Assembly (NCBI GenBank): GCA_036389795.1
Contig: DASVWD010000108.1
Coordinates: 1 to 64,000 of the forward strand
From: Longimicrobium sp.
Lineage (GTDB): Bacteria; Gemmatimonadota; Gemmatimonadetes; Longimicrobiales; Longimicrobiaceae
Direction of reading: 5' to 3'
DNA length: 64,000 bases
Numbering within the stretch: position 1 is the first letter of the stretch; each line of letters opens with the position of its first letter. Of the stretch, positions 45,999 through 56,042 are shown in pieces. Made by a program: the position numbers and the translations under genes. A model generated the notes under the pieces. It was not told where the DNA came from, ran no database searches, and was given only the letters and a program-made list of their open reading frames with translations.

Positions 45999-48900
45999 TT
46001 AGCGCGGAAGGGCGGGTGCGGTTGCGCGCAGGTACAGAAGTAGTCTTGTGAAGCGACTCGCGAGGTGCAACGGCAGCTCCGACCATAGCCGTTGCACAGC
46101 ATGGAGCGCCGCAAGAGCGAGCCTGGGGCAGGCACGGATAGCGCCGTCGAGCCCCGCAGCGAGACCAGCGACTGCGGTTTCGGGATCGGAGGCGGACAGC
46201 GAGAGCCGCGCGAGGGCCTCGACGATCTCGGTGTCATGTTCCCCCGGCCTGAGGGGTCCGGGTGACGTCGGCTCCGCGAGGGCAATCTGTGTTAACGTTT
46301 GCATCAGCGCATCACGTTCCGCGGCCGAGCCATAGTGCGCTAGCTGCGTGGCAGCGACACTCAGGGCGAGGAACCCAGCGCAAGCGTCCTCTTGGATGAG
46401 TTTGGCGAAATCGGTGGCGGCTATGACCGCGCGCACGGCCTCGCACGCGTCGGGATCAGCGGCATCATCGCCGAGCACCGCCGCGAGTGTTACCCAGCCC
46501 CCGACGGCGCCTGTTTCGGCACGCAGCTTCTGAGCGGCGTCTTTGACGCCAGCACGCAGCGACTCGCGGGAGATCAAGTTCGCGGCCTCGGCGCCGAGTA
46601 GGTTTTGGTAGGCTCCTTCCGCCGGCCACAGGTAGGTCCCCATTCCGTCGGGGAGCCCCGAGAGGTCGCGGTAGAGGGATACGCGGAGCGTTTTACCGCT
46701 ATCCAGGGTGACGGTCGCTATCCCGGCCGCGAGTTGCCGCTCCCGCTCAGTGAGCTCCAGCCCGGTGACCACTGATGCGGTGGCCACTCCTGATAGAAGG
46801 AGCCGCGCTGCATCGAAGTGGCGGGGATGTGCGCGGTCGGCCCACACCGCCGAGGAGCGGTCGAAGAACGCGGTGGATAGTCTGCCGCTACGCCTGGAGA
46901 ACGACTCCTGAAGTCCCTCGGCGCTCGCTCCCAGGGCCCCATAGATCACGAAGATCCGGTGGGCGTGACACCACAGCATCGCCAGACGGTTCGCGGCCGG
47001 CCACCCGGCCATCCGGCCATCGTCGCGCGTCTCCTCCTCAAGCCAGGCGAGCACCCGCCCGAAAGCCTCCGCCTCTTCAAGAAACACCGGCGAGAGGATC
47101 TCACGCGCCAGACGGCGCGCAAGCCGACCATATCGGACCTCCCGCCGCGCGAGGTGGCCCAGGAGGTAGAGCGAGTTGATCGCTGATACGGGTGAGCGCC
47201 GGACGTGGAAGCGTTCTCGCACCAGCCTGCGCACGCTCTCCGGGTCAGTGTTGTCCAGCCGGTCGAGAAGCGCCCGGGGCGGCGGAACCGGCAGGGAAAC
47301 ACAGCGAATCACTGCAGCCGCGAGGGGCAGTTCCCGTGTCCACGCGGCGCCTGCAGACTCCCATGCCTCGGCGAAGGACGCGTAGCTGGCGTCAGGGTCG
47401 ATCCGCAGATGGTCGAGCACAGCGGCGGGATCCGGAGGCAGCAGGTCTGCAATCTTGATACGGCTGGCGGCCTTTACCGCCTTCTCTATCGCCGGGAAGA
47501 CCTGCGCCATCGAATGCTCACTTGCTTCCGTGAGCGCCTCGAGCCGGGCCGCGCCCGGAGACAACGCCGTAATTCGATCGGCGAGTTGGGCGAATCGTCG
47601 GTCGGACATGTCGAGGCTTGGCCGCACCGCAGCCAGCGCGGCGCGGCGGGCATCCTCAGCGTTAGACAGAATGCTCAGATTTGGACCTGGCTGGAACACA
47701 ACACCCCCGTCCCCCACGATCTCGAACAGGCCGGGACTGGTGGATGGGCGAAAGGTGAACGCCCTCGGCTCCTCGCCGAGGGACTCGATTGTCGCGGAAT
47801 CACCCCTCAGCGCCGCCGCTGACGCGTCCGCGAACGCGTCAAGTGCGAACTCCTTCCCCTCTACGTTGACGACAGATAGGAACCGCCAGCCAACGCGCTC
47901 AAGGAGATCCCGGTCCCGGATCCGACCGCGGATCGGCTCAGGCAACGCCGCCAACACGCGCTGACCGAGAAGACGGCAGTACTCCTCGGGTACCTCTGGC
48001 CCCGCCGGGATCGAGAGGTCTGTGAGCCGCGATGCGAGCATCCCCCCGATAAGCTCGCCTAACTCGGGCTCGGCCTCGATCCGCGGTTCGACGATGTGCT
48101 GAAAGACCCACGCGGCATAGTCGGTCATTCGCGTTCCGTCGTCCTGTAGGTCGAGCATCACGAGGGGTAGGCCGCGCAGCAGGAGCATGGAGAGGCCCGT
48201 CGCCGTGACCTCCAGCTGTGGCTGATCGCCAGTCAGGATCGCTGCGCGCGAGAGCCCGAGATCCATATACAGGTTCTCGCGCAGCCATTCCGCCCGTGCT
48301 TCCCGGTCCTCGGGCGGCACCTCAGAGGACGACCAAAGATCCATGAGGGCGTCCTCGCAGGCGTGCGTCACACTGAGAACAAAAGGCCCCTCACGGGCGT
48401 CCCGGGCGGCCGGGTCGACGGGCTGAAGGTTCGGATCTAGCATGCAGGCCGCCACGTACCTGCGGAGCACGCCCAACCCCCTGGACTCAATGACCTGTGA
48501 CTCCCGGACTGTTGCAGCGTTCAGGTGGAAGAGCACCTCCTCGCGGGTGAGTGGGAGGTAGCGGATGTTGCCCGCCCGTAGGCGGTTGACTCGCGAGAAG
48601 AACGCATCGTCTGACAGCCGGCCGCGAGCGCGAAGCGCCGCGAGCAAGTCCATCACATCCACCGTTACTTGCCCGTGCTGCAGTGCGACCTTCGAGATGT
48701 GCCGATCGTCAACGCAGGCGATTTCTCCTTCCCGGTCCGTCGCTGCGAGCACCTCTGCAAGGCCCGCGAGTTCCCCTGAAACCTTGTCCGGCACGTCGTC
48801 GGAGCCGGTGGGTTCCGGGACCAGCCGGTAAGTCCCGGCCTCGAACCCTGCCGCCAGGTGGAGCCGGAGGCCCGCGATCCATTCCGCGTCGCGTGATGCC

Positions 48901-51900
48901 AACTCGGCGGCCTCCAGGTTGTCAGCCCATCGCGCGACTGTCGTGTCCTCGACAGTGACGTCGAAACGGTCGCATACTTCCGCCAGTGCTGCGGAGCCCG
49001 CGAGCAATTCGACAGTGCTTGCTGTGAAGTGAAGTCGGCCGCCCTGACGAGGCACGATAGCGCCGGGTGCGGCCTGCCCCTCTACGCCCAGTCGTTGGAG
49101 GATCTCGACCGCTTCATCAGCCCGCAGCACACCTTCCAGCGAGCGAATGACATCGCGGAGGGTCACCCGGCTCCAACCCTCGGGAATCGGGTCTGTCGGG
49201 CGATCGACTTCTGACGCGAAGACAACGAGGCAGTTGGCCCCCACCGCGCCAGAGGCCGGTTCGGAACTTGGGATCAGTGTTGCGGGATCGACCACCCGCA
49301 TCCGGCCGCCCGCGACGAACGACCGGATCGCCCTGTACGCCTCCAGGCGGCCGGGCTGGTGATGCCTCCTCCTGTTCTCCATGGCGACGAGAAGCGGAGC
49401 GATCCGGTAAGGCAGCCGTATCATCCCGAACTCGTTGACGAGGTCCGAAAGCAGTTCAAGATGGTGGGCGAGCACCAGCGTCGACGTATCCATCCGAAGA
49501 CTAGCGCCGGCCGGAAGCTCGAGCGGCTTCGAGCGCTCGCCATGCCGGGTCCGGGGCGAGAACTGCGCGGTAGGCGACGGGCGATCCTCGTTCAGTTCGG
49601 GGAGACGATGCAGCAGATGCGAGAGGGGCTCTCCGATTATTGAAGCGAGTGTATGGACCGGAAGTGCGCCTTCCCCATACTTCGTAAAGGCTTCCTCCAG
49701 CGCTTGATTACGCCCGACCTGGATTTCTTGGAACTCTTCGATCCGGAATTTCTGTACGCCGCCACGGCCCTCGGCCGCTAGCTCGGTCATCCGCTCGGTC
49801 AGCTCCCGGGTCTCGTCGTCGAGGCCGAGCTGAAACGCGGTCATCAACGCGTTCACGACTGCGTCTTCAGGCAGGTCAGCCGCGCTGCCCGCCTGCCGCC
49901 AGAGGCCGCGGCCGAGTTCGCGATCCTCGTGTGCCATTAGTTCCGCGAGCCAGATCAGTGCCTCGGTCGGGACATCCGTGCGCCCGATCAGCCGACGCGC
50001 CACAGCCAGTACTCCGTGCAGATCGGCCTTGAGGAGGCGGTACTGCGCGAGCGCGAGGTTGCTGGTGGTGTCGTCGCGGCGGGCCACCACCCACTCCATC
50101 TCCTGGGCAGCCTCTCGCGGATAACCCAGCGCCGCGTGAGCGCCCGCAGCAAGTGCACGGAGCGAGATCTGTGCGGGCTCCGCTAGCCCACGCGCCAGGA
50201 AGGGGACTAGCTTTTCAAGTGCCTCGCGGTAGCTGCCCGTCTCCATGTGGCCGCTGGCCACTAGGTGGACGACCGTCGTCGTATCGATGTGGGCGACGTG
50301 CGGCCCTACCCGCTCGACGACCCACTCCCAGTCCCCACGGCGCGCCGCGAGGGTAGCAGCATCCAACAGATACCCGGGATACCGGGTGGCCTCGAACGCT
50401 TCACTAAGGAGCTGGCGGTGCTCGAGGTATGGCACGGCGCTTTCGGCCGCGCCGGAGACCAGGAGTCTGAGAGACCAACGTCGGTGCTCAGGAACGCGGG
50501 CCAGCGAACGCTCGGCCTCCATGAGCTTCCCGCGGCTGGCCAGCAACTGAACCCACCTGACATAGAGAAGGCCATCAGGTCCGACCTGTCCCGCGTTAAG
50601 CGCCGAGCGGATCACCGCCTGCGCGGCGTCATGATCACCACGGGAAGAGTAGAGGTCGGCTAGCACGGACGTGTGAGCTGGCTCGCGGATCGCACCGAGC
50701 GCCTCCAGGGCGCTGATGGACCTGTCGCGGTCAAACTCCAGCCCGTAGGCAGACACCCACAGTATCGGGACGGGCTCGGCCGGCTCCTCGTTGACCAGCG
50801 CCTGCATCAGGCTGACGCCCTCCGCGTGCCTTTCGGCATGGGCCATCAGAGCGGCGGCTTCCCAGCACTGAACCCGCCGGGAGGTCGGTCCGTCGGCGAG
50901 CGTCGTCAGCTCCGAAAACTGCTCGGCTGCGGATTCCAGCAGCGCACGCGCCCTCTCATCCTCCCGGATCAGGCGCGGGTCCACTGGGAACGGCCAGATT
51001 TCCCTGACGGTGTGGTCCAGGGCGGGCGAGAGCGCGCCGCTATAGCTGATCCGAGCACGTAGAAACCGCCCCTCAAAAGACCTGGGTTCCTCGCGCAGGC
51101 ATGCCTCTACAGACTCGGTCGCCGCTTCAAGCTCACCCTTGGCGAGCGCAAGCAGTGCCCGTAGCCGGTGTGTCTCGCTGTTCGGGGGCGGGTCACCCGC
51201 GATATCCAGGAGCGCAGTTGCCTCCTCGAGCCGACCAGCGGAAAGGTGGATCCCGGCCGCGATATTCAGTTGTGACCGGCCGCGGCTACTGCCGAGTATC
51301 GCCAGCGCCTCGTTTTCGGCACCTTGGAGCAGCGCAATAAGCGCGCGTTGAGTGCTGTCGTCGCCGCCCTGGTCGAGCTTCCGCGCCGCGGCCAACAGGG
51401 CTTCTGCCTGATTCGCGTCTCCACGCTCAGCAAGCAGCACTGTAGCCTCGAACCGGAGGAACCGCGCACGCACCGGAGCCGCATCTGCCCGCCCGCGCTC
51501 AAAGTCTTCTCGCCGATCTTTAAGCGTGGCCAGCACCTCCTCGCCCCTCCCCTCGATCCAACGGGTGCGCAGCGCCTCTAGCTCCTCGGCAGCCCGTTCG
51601 GATAGGACTCTCGTCCGTGCGGCGTAAAGGCCAGCCACATCCTCAGCTAGGATCGCAACGAGATCGTCACGCGGGGTGGCCGGCGCCGCCGAAAGGGGGG
51701 CCTCCGCTGCCTGCTGCTCGTCATCAAGGAAGCCGGATCGCTCGAGGGCCATGAACTGGGCGGCCTCCGGGTCGTCCATGAGCGCGCGCTTCCACGCCCG
51801 GTTGACCTGCTCGACGAGCGCAGCCGTGTTGAGGGAGAATCCGCCGTGCTTTCGTAGTAGCCGTGAGATTCTTTCCACATCCCGCGGTCGTGCGCGGGCA

Positions 51901-52124
51901 CCGGAACGCCCGATTATCTGGTGCATCACGGCCGGATCCGTGAGGCCGCGAGTCAATCCCTCCCGCTCGGTTGAAGGGACGGTTTCAACTACACGCGTAA
52001 CTGCCCGCCTGTATGCGGCATTGAACAGCGCAGTCGCCCCCGAGCCGCGCCGCAGGCGAGTTATCTGGCCAGAAAGCCATCCGACGAAGCGGATGCTGCC
52101 GAAAAGACTGCCGATGTCAGGCAT
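45999..52124 (-). CDS. Giant TPR protein with a PIN-like nuclease core (2,041 residues)
   Basis: The N-terminal ~850 residues are helical repeats with TPR spacing (for example AEALLAAARKLDQGG, LRALLALAKGELEAA, SYREALEKLVPFLARGL). A PIN-like core follows: LRMDTSTLVLAHHLELLSDL near residue 876 and IACVDDRHIS near 1136, with VTVDVMDLLAALRARGRL, supplying the Asp residues of a PIN active site, interrupted by a ~200-residue insert. The last ~850 residues are again helical. There is no signal peptide. PIN nucleases joined to TPR arrays act in RNA or defence contexts. Here the gene is element cargo near the integrase, so a defence role is plausible but unproven. Confidence 0.65.
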   Translation of the reverse strand: MPDIGSLFGSIRFVGWLSGQITRLRRGSGATALFNAAYRRAVTRVVETVPSTEREGLTRGLTDPAVMHQIIGRSGARARPRDVERISRLLRKHGGFSLNTAALVEQVNRAWKRALMDDPEAAQFMALERSGFLDDEQQAAEAPLSAAPATPRDDLVAILAEDVAGLYAARTRVLSERAAEELEALRTRWIEGRGEEVLATLKDRREDFERGRADAAPVRARFLRFEATVLLAERGDANQAEALLAAARKLDQGGDDSTQRALIALLQGAENEALAILGSSRGRSQLNIAAGIHLSAGRLEEATALLDIAGDPPPNSETHRLRALLALAKGELEAATESVEACLREEPRSFEGRFLRARISYSGALSPALDHTVREIWPFPVDPRLIREDERARALLESAAEQFSELTTLADGPTSRRVQCWEAAALMAHAERHAEGVSLMQALVNEEPAEPVPILWVSAYGLEFDRDRSISALEALGAIREPAHTSVLADLYSSRGDHDAAQAVIRSALNAGQVGPDGLLYVRWVQLLASRGKLMEAERSLARVPEHRRWSLRLLVSGAAESAVPYLEHRQLLSEAFEATRYPGYLLDAATLAARRGDWEWVVERVGPHVAHIDTTTVVHLVASGHMETGSYREALEKLVPFLARGLAEPAQISLRALAAGAHAALGYPREAAQEMEWVVARRDDTTSNLALAQYRLLKADLHGVLAVARRLIGRTDVPTEALIWLAELMAHEDRELGRGLWRQAGSAADLPEDAVVNALMTAFQLGLDDETRELTERMTELAAEGRGGVQKFRIEEFQEIQVGRNQALEEAFTKYGEGALPVHTLASIIGEPLSHLLHRLPELNEDRPSPTAQFSPRTRHGERSKPLELPAGASLRMDTSTLVLAHHLELLSDLVNEFGMIRLPYRIAPLLVAMENRRRHHQPGRLEAYRAIRSFVAGGRMRVVDPATLIPSSEPASGAVGANCLVVFASEVDRPTDPIPEGWSRVTLRDVIRSLEGVLRADEAVEILQRLGVEGQAAPGAIVPRQGGRLHFTASTVELLAGSAALAEVCDRFDVTVEDTTVARWADNLEAAELASRDAEWIAGLRLHLAAGFEAGTYRLVPEPTGSDDVPDKVSGELAGLAEVLAATDREGEIACVDDRHISKVALQHGQVTVDVMDLLAALRARGRLSDDAFFSRVNRLRAGNIRYLPLTREEVLFHLNAATVRESQVIESRGLGVLRRYVAACMLDPNLQPVDPAARDAREGPFVLSVTHACEDALMDLWSSSEVPPEDREARAEWLRENLYMDLGLSRAAILTGDQPQLEVTATGLSMLLLRGLPLVMLDLQDDGTRMTDYAAWVFQHIVEPRIEAEPELGELIGGMLASRLTDLSIPAGPEVPEEYCRLLGQRVLAALPEPIRGRIRDRDLLERVGWRFLSVVNVEGKEFALDAFADASAAALRGDSATIESLGEEPRAFTFRPSTSPGLFEIVGDGGVVFQPGPNLSILSNAEDARRAALAAVRPSLDMSDRRFAQLADRITALSPGAARLEALTEASEHSMAQVFPAIEKAVKAASRIKIADLLPPDPAAVLDHLRIDPDASYASFAEAWESAGAAWTRELPLAAAVIRCVSLPVPPPRALLDRLDNTDPESVRRLVRERFHVRRSPVSAINSLYLLGHLARREVRYGRLARRLAREILSPVFLEEAEAFGRVLAWLEEETRDDGRMAGWPAANRLAMLWCHAHRIFVIYGALGASAEGLQESFSRRSGRLSTAFFDRSSAVWADRAHPRHFDAARLLLSGVATASVVTGLELTERERQLAAGIATVTLDSGKTLRVSLYRDLSGLPDGMGTYLWPAEGAYQNLLGAEAANLISRESLRAGVKDAAQKLRAETGAVGGWVTLAAVLGDDAADPDACEAVRAVIAATDFAKLIQEDACAGFLALSVAATQLAHYGSAAERDALMQTLTQIALAEPTSPGPLRPGEHDTEIVEALARLSLSASDPETAVAGLAAGLDGAIRACPRLALAALHAVQRLWSELPLHLASRFTRLLLYLRATAPALPR

Positions 52125-52554
52125 AACAAGGGAGGGGTTGGGCCAGAGCCGTGTTCGGGGCGATCTGCCGCCCTCGATATTCTAACGCCTTGGCCGGCAC
52201 TAAACACGCTGCCTGGGGCCGGGTCCCTCTACGTTATATCGGCGTCGCGACCAACGTCGATGACCAACTCCCTCGCGGTGCCCACACCCGAAGCAGTCGC
52301 CAAACACCAGGGGATTCAGATGAAAACCCAAAGAAGTTCGGCGCTTCAGCATCTACTTCCACCACCCGGCGGACGCTGACGGCGGTTTAGCTCCGGTCCG
52401 CCACGACTTCGTGCAGGTAAAGGCAATCGCCTTTGAACTCCCGGCCCAAGCAAGACGTCCCGCTCTCCCGGTTCAGCATCCGCGAAATCGCTCGCGAGGC
52501 AGTGCTTCGCGACCTGACAGCCTCCCTTAGCAGCGTTCAGCACTGACGACTCCC
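52125..52554. other. Promoter-side spacer of the giant TPR gene
   Basis: No gene recognised. No clear promoter identified. Confidence 0.4.
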
Positions 52555-52597
52555 TGGTTGAACCGAGACGGAAGGCGCCATGAATCGCAAGGGGGCC
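52555..52597 (+). pseudogene. Remnant of an integrase 3' end
   Basis: GAACCGAGACGGAAGGCG, then CATGAATCGCAAGGGGG, repeat the last codons and trailer of the integrase (45116-45151) with two base changes. The rest of that gene copy is gone. It is a direct repeat of the integrase 3' end flanking the excisionase-like/TPR module. Confidence 0.7.
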
Positions 52598-52962
52598 GGT
52601 GGCCTGACGAACGGCGGAAGCGGAGAATCCCGCCGAGTACGGTGAGCAAGTGTGCTGTTCGGCTGGACGGACGGGCCGCAGAGGAGGCAGCGAGCGTCTA
52701 TCCACGGAGCAGGCCCCCCCGGAACGGGAGCCCGCAGGCCTTGGCAGCCTGATCTTACTGGCCGAGGTGCGTGGTGGACGGCCTGAACGGACTTCTTATT
52801 GCGGCAAAACAAGATAGCTGAAACCTGAACCTGGCGCCATCTGCCGTTCCTGCTGCACGCGTGGAAGATCCCGGGCGGGGAACGGATCGTGCGCCGGGCC
52901 CCCAGCAAAGTACGCCACGCGGGGGAGGCGATCCGGACAGCCCTTGAATTGAGACCATCCCA
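52598..52962. other. Spacer with no gene recognised
   Basis: Lies between the integrase remnant and the second excisionase-like gene. Frames here have shadow composition only. Confidence 0.4.
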
Positions 52963-53358
52963 ATGCCACACCAGCCGACCCCGGCCGACCTTCCCGACCA
53001 GTGGCGCGCGCTCGCGGCGCAGCAGCGCCGCCTTGGCGCCGACTCGCAGGCCCGTATCCTTGATATCTGCGCGGATGAACTCGAAGCCGCGCTCACTCGC
53101 GCGGCGGACGAACTCCTGAGCCTTCAGCGCGCCTCCCAGGAGTCCGGCTACAGCGTGGACCACCTGAGCCGTCTGCTGCGCGAGGGAAGGATTCCCAATT
53201 CAGGCCGGAAGTCCAAGCCACTCATCCGCCGCCGGGACCTGCCCCAGAAGGGGAGAAGCCGCAAGGAGGAACCTCGTCTTTCCAACCAGGGTGGCTATGT
53301 TTCGGACAGGCTCATCCGGGACATCGTCCGCTCCAAGTACGGAGGCGATGATGCCTAG
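52963..53358 (+). CDS. Small excisionase-like DNA-binding protein
   Basis: 131 residues. An N-terminal coiled-coil-like helix (ALAAQQRRLGADSQARIL) precedes SLQRASQESGYSVDHLSRLL and REGRIPNSGRKSKPLIRRRD, the helix-wing arrangement of excisionase/MerR-type domains, ending with basic residues. It follows the integrase 3' remnant in the same direction, mirroring integrase-excisionase neighbours. No strong ribosome-binding site is visible. Confidence 0.6.
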   Translation: MPHQPTPADLPDQWRALAAQQRRLGADSQARILDICADELEAALTRAADELLSLQRASQESGYSVDHLSRLLREGRIPNSGRKSKPLIRRRDLPQKGRSRKEEPRLSNQGGYVSDRLIRDIVRSKYGGDDA

Positions 53359-53646
53359 GGATAGCCAGCCGGGGGCTTGCCAAGAGGTGCTGGCCCTAGT
53401 CCTTAGGGGATTACGGGGCGAAGATCCACATTGCCCGAGCCGGCCGCGTGGCGTGTGCCCCACCTGCTCTTGACCTGACCATCAGAGGAAGCAGCAGAAG
53501 CGGAAACTGCTGCACCCGAGACCCCAAGCACCGAGCGAAGCCGACGTCACGTCAAGGCACCCGTTCTATGGTACCCAATATACTTGACTGTGCCCTTCAA
53601 CCGGCCAGTATTGCAGAATGGCGCTCGCAGCTAGCGGTAGATGGCC

Positions 53647-54630
53647 CTATGGCTGGTTTGGATCCACAACTGAGAGATTCGGCTCCGGCCGACGAATCCG
53701 CCTGATTAGAGACGCATTCGAAATAACACGCTGACCATTAGCGAGCTCCAGGACCGCGATAGAGCCCGAAATCGATACCGTCCGCACCGGGAGGACCGCA
53801 CCCGTGGTGAACTCCACCTCACCCTCTTCGTCTCTGGTCGCTTCCGTTTCCTCCTCGCTCGCGTACGCGCGCTCCATCTCCTCGTCGATTTCCTCCTCTG
53901 CGAGGCCGTTTAGAGGAATCACGAATGGAGACACCTCAGATGCCCTTACCCAACCACGCGTACCATCAAGGAGTGTCACCTCGAACCAGCCCGCACGTAA
54001 CTGCCGCACTTGCAGAATGACCTCTCGGCCAAGGACCTGTAGCGTGCTCGCGGTTGCCCTCGGCTGCGCCCGCAGCAACACGCCGTCGCGGGCTAATACC
54101 GCGCGAACCACTCCCACAGGTGCGCCATGACTCCCGTTTTCCGAGACCTCCCACAGCCGCCCTTCTCGAATGCGCCCGGCAATGCGCATCCCGGACAGCG
54201 TTCTGGCATCCCGTATGATGATCGTCCCGTCGCGTCCCAGTTGTCCGACGCCACGTCCACGATAGCGGATGGTCCAGGCATGACTGGCCGTCGCTCGTGG
54301 CTCAAGCGTGAGCCGTGCCCGGCCTCCCGTGGTTATTTCCTCCAGAGTGCTGCGGAGAGAGCGCGGAATTGTGACTCCAGATCCCGAGTGCCCCGTCCCG
54401 GCGCGACCACGGGCAAGACCCGTAGGCCCTCCCCCCCGAGCACCAGCGGCAACGGCGCCACTACCGCCACGTGCTGCACCAACGGCTGCTCCAGCGCTAC
54501 CGCCGCGTCCAGCACGGCCCAATAACCCCCATTGCGCGTGGGCTAGGGCGGCAGTCCCGCAGAAAGCGACGATCATTACGATTACTGCGCCTGCAGTTCG
54601 GCGGCTATACGGACCCATTCTGGTGATCAT
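53647..54630 (-). CDS. Secreted SH3-like protein
   Basis: 327 residues. The N-terminus has a hydrophobic signal segment (GAVIVMIVAFCGTAALAHAQ). A Gly/Ala/Arg-rich low-complexity linker follows. Residues ~170-235 resemble a bacterial SH3 domain, VVRAVLARDGVLLRAQPR then TLLDGTRGWVRASEVSPF. An acidic EEEIDEEMERAYASEEE stretch and a beta-rich tail end the protein. Bacterial SH3 domains usually bind peptidoglycan or metal-linked peptides. It is divergent from the lipoprotein gene, 20 bases apart. Confidence 0.65.
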   Translation of the reverse strand: MITRMGPYSRRTAGAVIVMIVAFCGTAALAHAQWGLLGRAGRGGSAGAAVGAARGGSGAVAAGARGGGPTGLARGRAGTGHSGSGVTIPRSLRSTLEEITTGGRARLTLEPRATASHAWTIRYRGRGVGQLGRDGTIIIRDARTLSGMRIAGRIREGRLWEVSENGSHGAPVGVVRAVLARDGVLLRAQPRATASTLQVLGREVILQVRQLRAGWFEVTLLDGTRGWVRASEVSPFVIPLNGLAEEEIDEEMERAYASEEETEATRDEEGEVEFTTGAVLPVRTVSISGSIAVLELANGQRVISNASLIRRIRRPEPNLSVVDPNQP

Positions 54631-54650
54631 CCTAGAGTCCGGAGGCTAAA

Positions 54651-55388
54651 GTGCTACTGACGCGAGTACCCCAAATAGCGCGGCGCCTCTTCCTTCCCCT
54701 CCTGCTGACGGCAAACGTCGCTGCCTGCAAGGATGAGGATTGTCTCCGCCGGAACGACGAACTGAGCAAGGATAGTGCCCTGAAGGCAGAAACCATTACG
54801 GCCCTGACCGACAGCGTGTCACGCCTGACGCGGAAAGTGGAGGGCCTGCGCCAGCGCGCCGAACTGATCCACGCTGTCCATGTCACTGTGTCGATCAGCG
54901 GCCTTACCGCATCTGATTCATTGTACCATGATTCTGACTCCACGTCGTTGAGCGTAAACAGCCTATTGGTCCTCACTCGACAAGACGGAGCAGCGTACCG
55001 CTTCACCAATATTCCACGTGCAGAGCCACCGATCGGTCAGGCACGTCTAGCTCGGATCTCAGACGGACGGTATCAGCTCACATTGTCGTATGAACCCGAG
55101 GATCCTGTTCAGCTCCTCGGGGATTCGGTCGGCGTGCTGGCCGAGGTCAAGACCCTCCAGCTAGACCACTCCTGGGTACTTCCTGCTGTTGGACTCGGTG
55201 TAGGTCCGGCGACGACCGTGGACGTGACCGTCGTGGCGAACGGTATCTCGGCGGTCCAGGTTCAGGTACCGCTGTCGCCAGATGTGACATCCTATGACGT
55301 TACAGGCGCATTCAGCCAAGCATCGGTACGATATCGCACTGGTTTGGATGCGAGTATCAACCAAGCCTCACCAATCGAACAACGTTAA
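54651..55388 (+). CDS. Lipoprotein with coiled-coil stalk
   Basis: 245 residues from GTG 54651, which has GGAGG 6 bases upstream. LFLPLLLTANVAAC is a lipoprotein signal with a VAAC lipobox. A coiled-coil-like segment LKAETITALTDSVSRLTRKV precedes a beta-rich domain. No family recognised. Probably anchored to the outer membrane by its lipid. Confidence 0.6.
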   Translation: MLLTRVPQIARRLFLPLLLTANVAACKDEDCLRRNDELSKDSALKAETITALTDSVSRLTRKVEGLRQRAELIHAVHVTVSISGLTASDSLYHDSDSTSLSVNSLLVLTRQDGAAYRFTNIPRAEPPIGQARLARISDGRYQLTLSYEPEDPVQLLGDSVGVLAEVKTLQLDHSWVLPAVGLGVGPATTVDVTVVANGISAVQVQVPLSPDVTSYDVTGAFSQASVRYRTGLDASINQASPIEQR

Positions 55389-55457
55389 CTGGCAGACGGG
55401 TCCGCCGCGCCCGGACCCGCACCTTCGAGTTCGATTCATTTTGACGCATCGAAGTAG

Positions 55458-56042
55458 TCATCGTACGAGGAGCGGTGTTCGGCGATCGAGGATCTGCGAG
55501 CGGCGCACCGGCCCATAGTACCGGCTGTCGAACGAGCGCTCGGAGTGGGTGGACTGCAGCCAGTACTCGTCTCTCGCGAGGACATGCCGCCCCCAGCGGG
55601 GGTGTGGCATCTCCCGGTCGGCATGGTCTCGCGCGATCACCTGGCTGTTCGCGACGGGCACGCCGTTGATCCACACGCCGCTCCGCCGCACCTCGACCGT
55701 GTCTCCCGGCAGGCCCGCCACGGGCTTGCCGATCACCGCGGCGCCGGACGCGCACCGGGTGCCGTACACGTACAGCTCCAGCCCCTCGCGGTGGACATAG
55801 CCGCGGTTCATGGCCAGGCGCGCGAACTCTCCTTCCAGGCAGAAACCCACCACGTCGCCGCGGGCAGGCGCGCCGCGGAGCTCCCTCACCTGGTAGATCC
55901 CGATGGGAAGGCTTTCCGTGCTGTTGTAGGTGAGCCGGAAGCCGTAGAGGAAGACCAGCGGCGCGACGAGCGCGACGGCCGCCAGCCGGGGACGCAGGTG
56001 CCCCAGCCGCCGCGGGCGCGGGCCGCGCGTCCTACCGCCCAC
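55458..56042 (-). CDS. traF: TraF-type conjugative transfer signal peptidase
   Basis: 194 residues. One N-terminal membrane helix (LAAVALVAPLVFLYGF) precedes NSTESLPIGIY with the predicted nucleophile S44. The general-base lysine K106 lies in IGKPVAGLPGDTVEV, the S26-family signature, and INGVPV follows as expected. TraF peptidases mature or cyclise the conjugative pilin. It overlaps the next upstream gene by 11 bases in the same direction. Confidence 0.8.
   Translation of the reverse strand: MGGRTRGPRPRRLGHLRPRLAAVALVAPLVFLYGFRLTYNSTESLPIGIYQVRELRGAPARGDVVGFCLEGEFARLAMNRGYVHREGLELYVYGTRCASGAAVIGKPVAGLPGDTVEVRRSGVWINGVPVANSQVIARDHADREMPHPRWGRHVLARDEYWLQSTHSERSFDSRYYGPVRRSQILDRRTPLLVR

Noticed and set aside
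53351-53473. Small frame starting within the end of the second excisionase-like gene
   Set aside because: 40 codons without recognisable pattern or ribosome-binding site; not supported.
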